The notes under the pieces: model-generated
What the model was told of the DNA's origin: nothing
The model's database searches: none
The model's input: only the letters and a program-made list of their open reading frames with translations
Source: Acetobacteraceae bacterium
GTDB lineage: Bacteria > Pseudomonadota > Alphaproteobacteria > Acetobacterales > Acetobacteraceae
Assembly: GCA_030039695.1 (NCBI GenBank)
Contig: JASHVB010000559.1
Location: 1-7,845 of the forward strand
Length of the DNA: 7,845 nt
Reading direction: 5' to 3'
Made by a program: the position numbers and the translations under genes
In this document: piece by piece, positions 6,467 to 7,845 of the stretch
How positions within the stretch are numbered: the stretch's first letter is position 1
How the letters are laid out: each line of letters begins with the position of its first letter

Positions 6467-6522
6467 TGTAGAATTGATTGGAGACTTGTCAGCATTCTCG
6501 ACCGAGCAATCTGCGATCAATC

Positions 6523-6538
6523 TGGCACGCCGCTTGCT
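6523..6538 (+). promoter_or_regulatory. Sigma-54 (RpoN) promoter of the nitrilase cluster
   Basis: TGGCACG-CCGC-TTGCT matches the sigma-54 consensus TGGCACG-N4-TTGCW at every defined position. The diagnostic -24 GG (6524-6525) and -12 GC (6536-6537) are ten bases apart, as required. Transcription would start near 6549, giving a leader of about 30 bases with the ribosome binding site in place before the ATG at 6579. Sigma-54 promoters need an AAA+ enhancer-binding activator, and nitrogen control through NtrC is the obvious candidate given the downstream genes. I did not find a clear NtrC-type site upstream. Confidence 0.8.
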
Positions 6539-6563
6539 CACCTCCCGCCGCGTCCAACCAATC

Positions 6564-6570
6564 AGGAGGA
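6564..6570 (+). promoter_or_regulatory. Strong ribosome binding site fixing the MSMEG_0572-family start
   Basis: AGGAGGA, a near-perfect Shine-Dalgarno sequence, stands eight bases before ATG 6579. It decides this start over the in-frame ATG at 6462, which lies upstream of the sigma-54 promoter and would not be on the transcript. Confidence 0.85.
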
Positions 6571-6578
6571 TCCTAGGC

Positions 6579-7061
6579 ATGCCGGCCGTCACTGCCCCCG
6601 CCCACCAGAAAGGCGATTACTTCGTCGATTACGAAGAAAAGGTGTTCGAAGACGTCAAAGCTAATCCCGGCGAAAAAGCGCTGGTCACCTTCCATACCGT
6701 CGCCTTCGAAGGCTCGATCGGTCTGGTCAACATCCTCCAGGCCCTGCGCCTCCAGCGCAAAGGCTTCGAGACTTCCGTCCTGCTCTACGGCCCCGGCGTC
6801 ACCCTGGGCGTGCAGCGAGGCTTCCCCAAGATCGGCGACGAGGCCTTTGCGGGTGCGCAGAACTTCAACAACCAGCTCAAGCGGTTCATGGACGAAGGCG
6901 GCAAGGTTTACGCCTGCCGCTTCGCCTTGCAGGCGCTGTACGGCCACGGCGAGCCGTCGCTGCAGGAAGGCATCCGGCCAATCAACCCGCTGGACGTGCT
7001 GGACCTTGTGTTGCTGCACAAGCGGGCCAACGCCGTGATCATCGATACCTGGACCGTCTGA
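6579..7061 (+). CDS. MSMEG_0572/Sll0783-family nitrogen starvation response protein
   Basis: The 160-residue product is recognisable as the small conserved protein that opens the Nit1 nitrilase gene cluster, known from Mycobacterium (MSMEG_0572) and Synechocystis (Sll0783). The cyanobacterial gene responds to nitrogen starvation and has been linked to polyhydroxybutyrate formation, but its biochemical activity is not established. The sequence shows a hydrophilic start, then an alternating strand/helix pattern: [20 protein letters not shown] (34-53), a second strand [11 protein letters not shown] (64-74), [16 protein letters not shown] (107-122) and a final strand [10 protein letters not shown] (151-160). 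This pattern and Cys113 at a strand end recall DsrE-like folds (my inference). No signal peptide or membrane helix is seen, so it is probably cytoplasmic. Expression from the sigma-54 promoter fits a nitrogen-limitation role. Its nitrilase neighbour begins 142 bases downstream. Confidence 0.88.
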   Translation: MPAVTAPAHQKGDYFVDYEEKVFEDVKANPGEKALVTFHTVAFEGSIGLVNILQALRLQRKGFETSVLLYGPGVTLGVQRGFPKIGDEAFAGAQNFNNQLKRFMDEGGKVYACRFALQALYGHGEPSLQEGIRPINPLDVLDLVLLHKRANAVIIDTWTV

Positions 7062-7080
7062 TCGCCACGCTTGGGGAGTT

Positions 7081-7104
7081 CCCGCCTCCCTTTGTGGGAG
7101 CGGG
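7081..7104 (+). other. Hairpin in the 142-base gap between the two Nit1-cluster genes
   Basis: CCCG-(C)-CTCCC pairs with GGGAG-CGGG around a TTTGT loop, giving nine GC-rich pairs with one bulged C. A second GGGAG (7110-7114) followed by AGGC could pair with GCCTCCC (7084-7090) in an alternative fold. No T-run follows. It may be a message-stabilising or attenuating element, or a copy of the short intergenic palindromes common in GC-rich proteobacteria. Confidence 0.35.
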
Positions 7105-7203
7105 GCCGCGGGAGAGGCACGACGAACGCCAATCTCGCCCGCCCAACCCACCCACAAGACCACGGGGAGCAGTCTTCCCCTCGGCCCCACGGACGCACGC
7201 ACC

Positions 7204-7845
7204 ATGCCGATTCCCGAGACCATCCGCGCCGCCGCCGTCCAGTTGACCCCCGACCTGGAAACCCCGGGCGGCACCGTCGCCAAGGTCCTGAACACTATCG
7301 CCGACGCCGGTGCCAAGGGTGTGAACCTCATCGTGTTCCCGGAGACCTTCGTCCCCTGGTACCCGTACTTCTCCTTCGTTCATCCCCCGGTCCTGACCGG
7401 GAAGGAACATCTGCGGCTTTACGATCACGCCGTCGTCGTTCCCGGGCCGGTGACCGATGCCGTCGGCGCTGCCGCCCGCCGCCACCGTGCCGTGGTCGCG
7501 CTCGGCGTCAACGAGCGCGACCACGGCTCGCTCTACAACACCCAGCTTATCTTCGATGCCGACGGCAGCCTGAAGCTCGCACGCCGCAAGATCACGCCGA
7601 CCTTTCATGAACGCATGATCTGGGGCCAGGGCGACGGCTCCGGCCTGAACGTCGTTGATACCACGGTCGGACGCGTCGGCGCGCTGGCCTGCTGGGAACA
7701 CTACAATCCGCTGGCCCGTTACGCCCTGATGGCCCAGCACGAGGAGATCCACGTTTCCCAGTTCCCAGGCTCGATGGTGGGGCCGATCTTTGCCGAGCAA
7801 ATCGAAGTGACGATCCGCCATCACGCGTTGGAAAGCGGCTGCTTC
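7204..7845 (+). CDS. Nit6803-type nitrilase (Nit1 cluster), 3' end beyond window
   Basis: The first 214 residues of a carbon-nitrogen hydrolase superfamily protein of the aliphatic nitrilase branch. It would hydrolyse an organic nitrile to the acid and ammonia in the cytoplasm. The catalytic residues are in place: Glu47 (VFPETF), Lys129 ([11 protein letters not shown], with the second Glu at 136) and nucleophile Cys163 ([13 protein letters not shown]). From about 127 onward it follows closely the sequence I remember for Synechocystis Nit6803 (Sll0784), for example [18 protein letters not shown]. The family length is about 340 residues, so roughly 130 are missing past the window edge. The start ATG 7204 fits the family beginning ([10 protein letters not shown]), although only a weak GGA at 7191-7193 serves as ribosome binding site. 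It follows the MSMEG_0572-family gene, the conserved order of this cluster. The natural substrate is not known from the sequence. Confidence 0.93.
   Translation, partial: MPIPETIRAAAVQLTPDLETPGGTVAKVLNTIADAGAKGVNLIVFPETFVPWYPYFSFVHPPVLTGKEHLRLYDHAVVVPGPVTDAVGAAARRHRAVVALGVNERDHGSLYNTQLIFDADGSLKLARRKITPTFHERMIWGQGDGSGLNVVDTTVGRVGALACWEHYNPLARYALMAQHEEIHVSQFPGSMVGPIFAEQIEVTIRHHALESGCF

Larger units (their letters stand above)
6227..6472. repeat. Three same-strand TGACTGT copies in the divergent control region, candidate MocR operators
   Basis: TGACTGTATA (6229-6238), TGACTGTGGA (6335-6344) and TGACTGTAGA (6463-6472) occur in the same orientation within 245 bases. The outer two share ten bases, ATTGACTGTA. 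I found no further copy of TGACTGT elsewhere in the window by eye. One copy covers the regulator's probable -10 box and another lies about 60 bases upstream of the sigma-54 promoter. MocR/GntR regulators often bind repeated elements next to their own gene and a divergent target, so these are the best candidates here. The link is inference. Confidence 0.4.

Noticed and set aside
6462..6578. 39-residue N-terminal extension of the MSMEG_0572-family protein
   Set aside because: It would start upstream of the sigma-54 promoter, has no ribosome binding site, and the added residues look unlike the family, while ATG 6579 has AGGAGGA at ideal spacing.
6573..7824. Two long minus-strand open frames opposite the MSMEG_0572-family and nitrilase genes
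   Set aside because: Both are antisense to strongly conserved genes; their products show no domain pattern.

Overview
The window looks like chromosomal DNA of a GC-rich proteobacterium. An alphaproteobacterium, possibly of the Rhodospirillales, is my best guess, from codon use, the gene families and a sigma-54 promoter; this is inference and a betaproteobacterium is not excluded. No RNA gene, CRISPR array or intact mobile element was found.

Left part (1-3565, + strand): the 3' end of a periplasmic substrate-binding protein gene followed by two permease genes and two ATPase genes, arranged as livK-H-M-G-F. The last four genes overlap by 4, 8 and 14 bases, so this is one tightly coupled operon for an ABC importer of the branched-chain amino acid/amide (HAAT) class. 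The substrate cannot be read from the sequence. LivG has a degenerate ABC signature and LivF lacks the H-loop histidine, so only one of the two composite ATP sites looks canonical.

Middle (3566-4814): a gene-poor junction. On the minus strand it holds the decayed C-terminal end of an ISL3-family transposase, then a + strand GNAT acetyltransferase gene that is visibly less GC-rich than its surroundings. The GNAT gene ends in a perfect 8-bp hairpin that separates it from the convergent regulator gene.

Right part (4815-7845): a minus-strand MocR-type regulator (GntR winged helix fused to a PLP-dependent aminotransferase domain) is divergent from the first two genes of a conserved 'Nit1' cluster. 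These encode an MSMEG_0572/Sll0783-family nitrogen-starvation protein and a Nit6803-type nitrilase, which runs off the window. The divergent region carries a consensus-matching sigma-54 promoter (TGGCACG-N4-TTGCT) just before an AGGAGGA ribosome binding site, and three same-strand copies of TGACTGT. One copy covers the probable -10 box of the regulator gene.

Working model (inference): RpoN-dependent nitrogen control drives the nitrilase cluster, the MocR protein adds effector or PLP-linked control, and the cluster acts on a nitrile-like compound whose identity is still unsettled. The neighbouring Liv importer could supply a nitrogenous substrate, but the IS scar and the GNAT gene between the two blocks mean there is no direct evidence that they work together.
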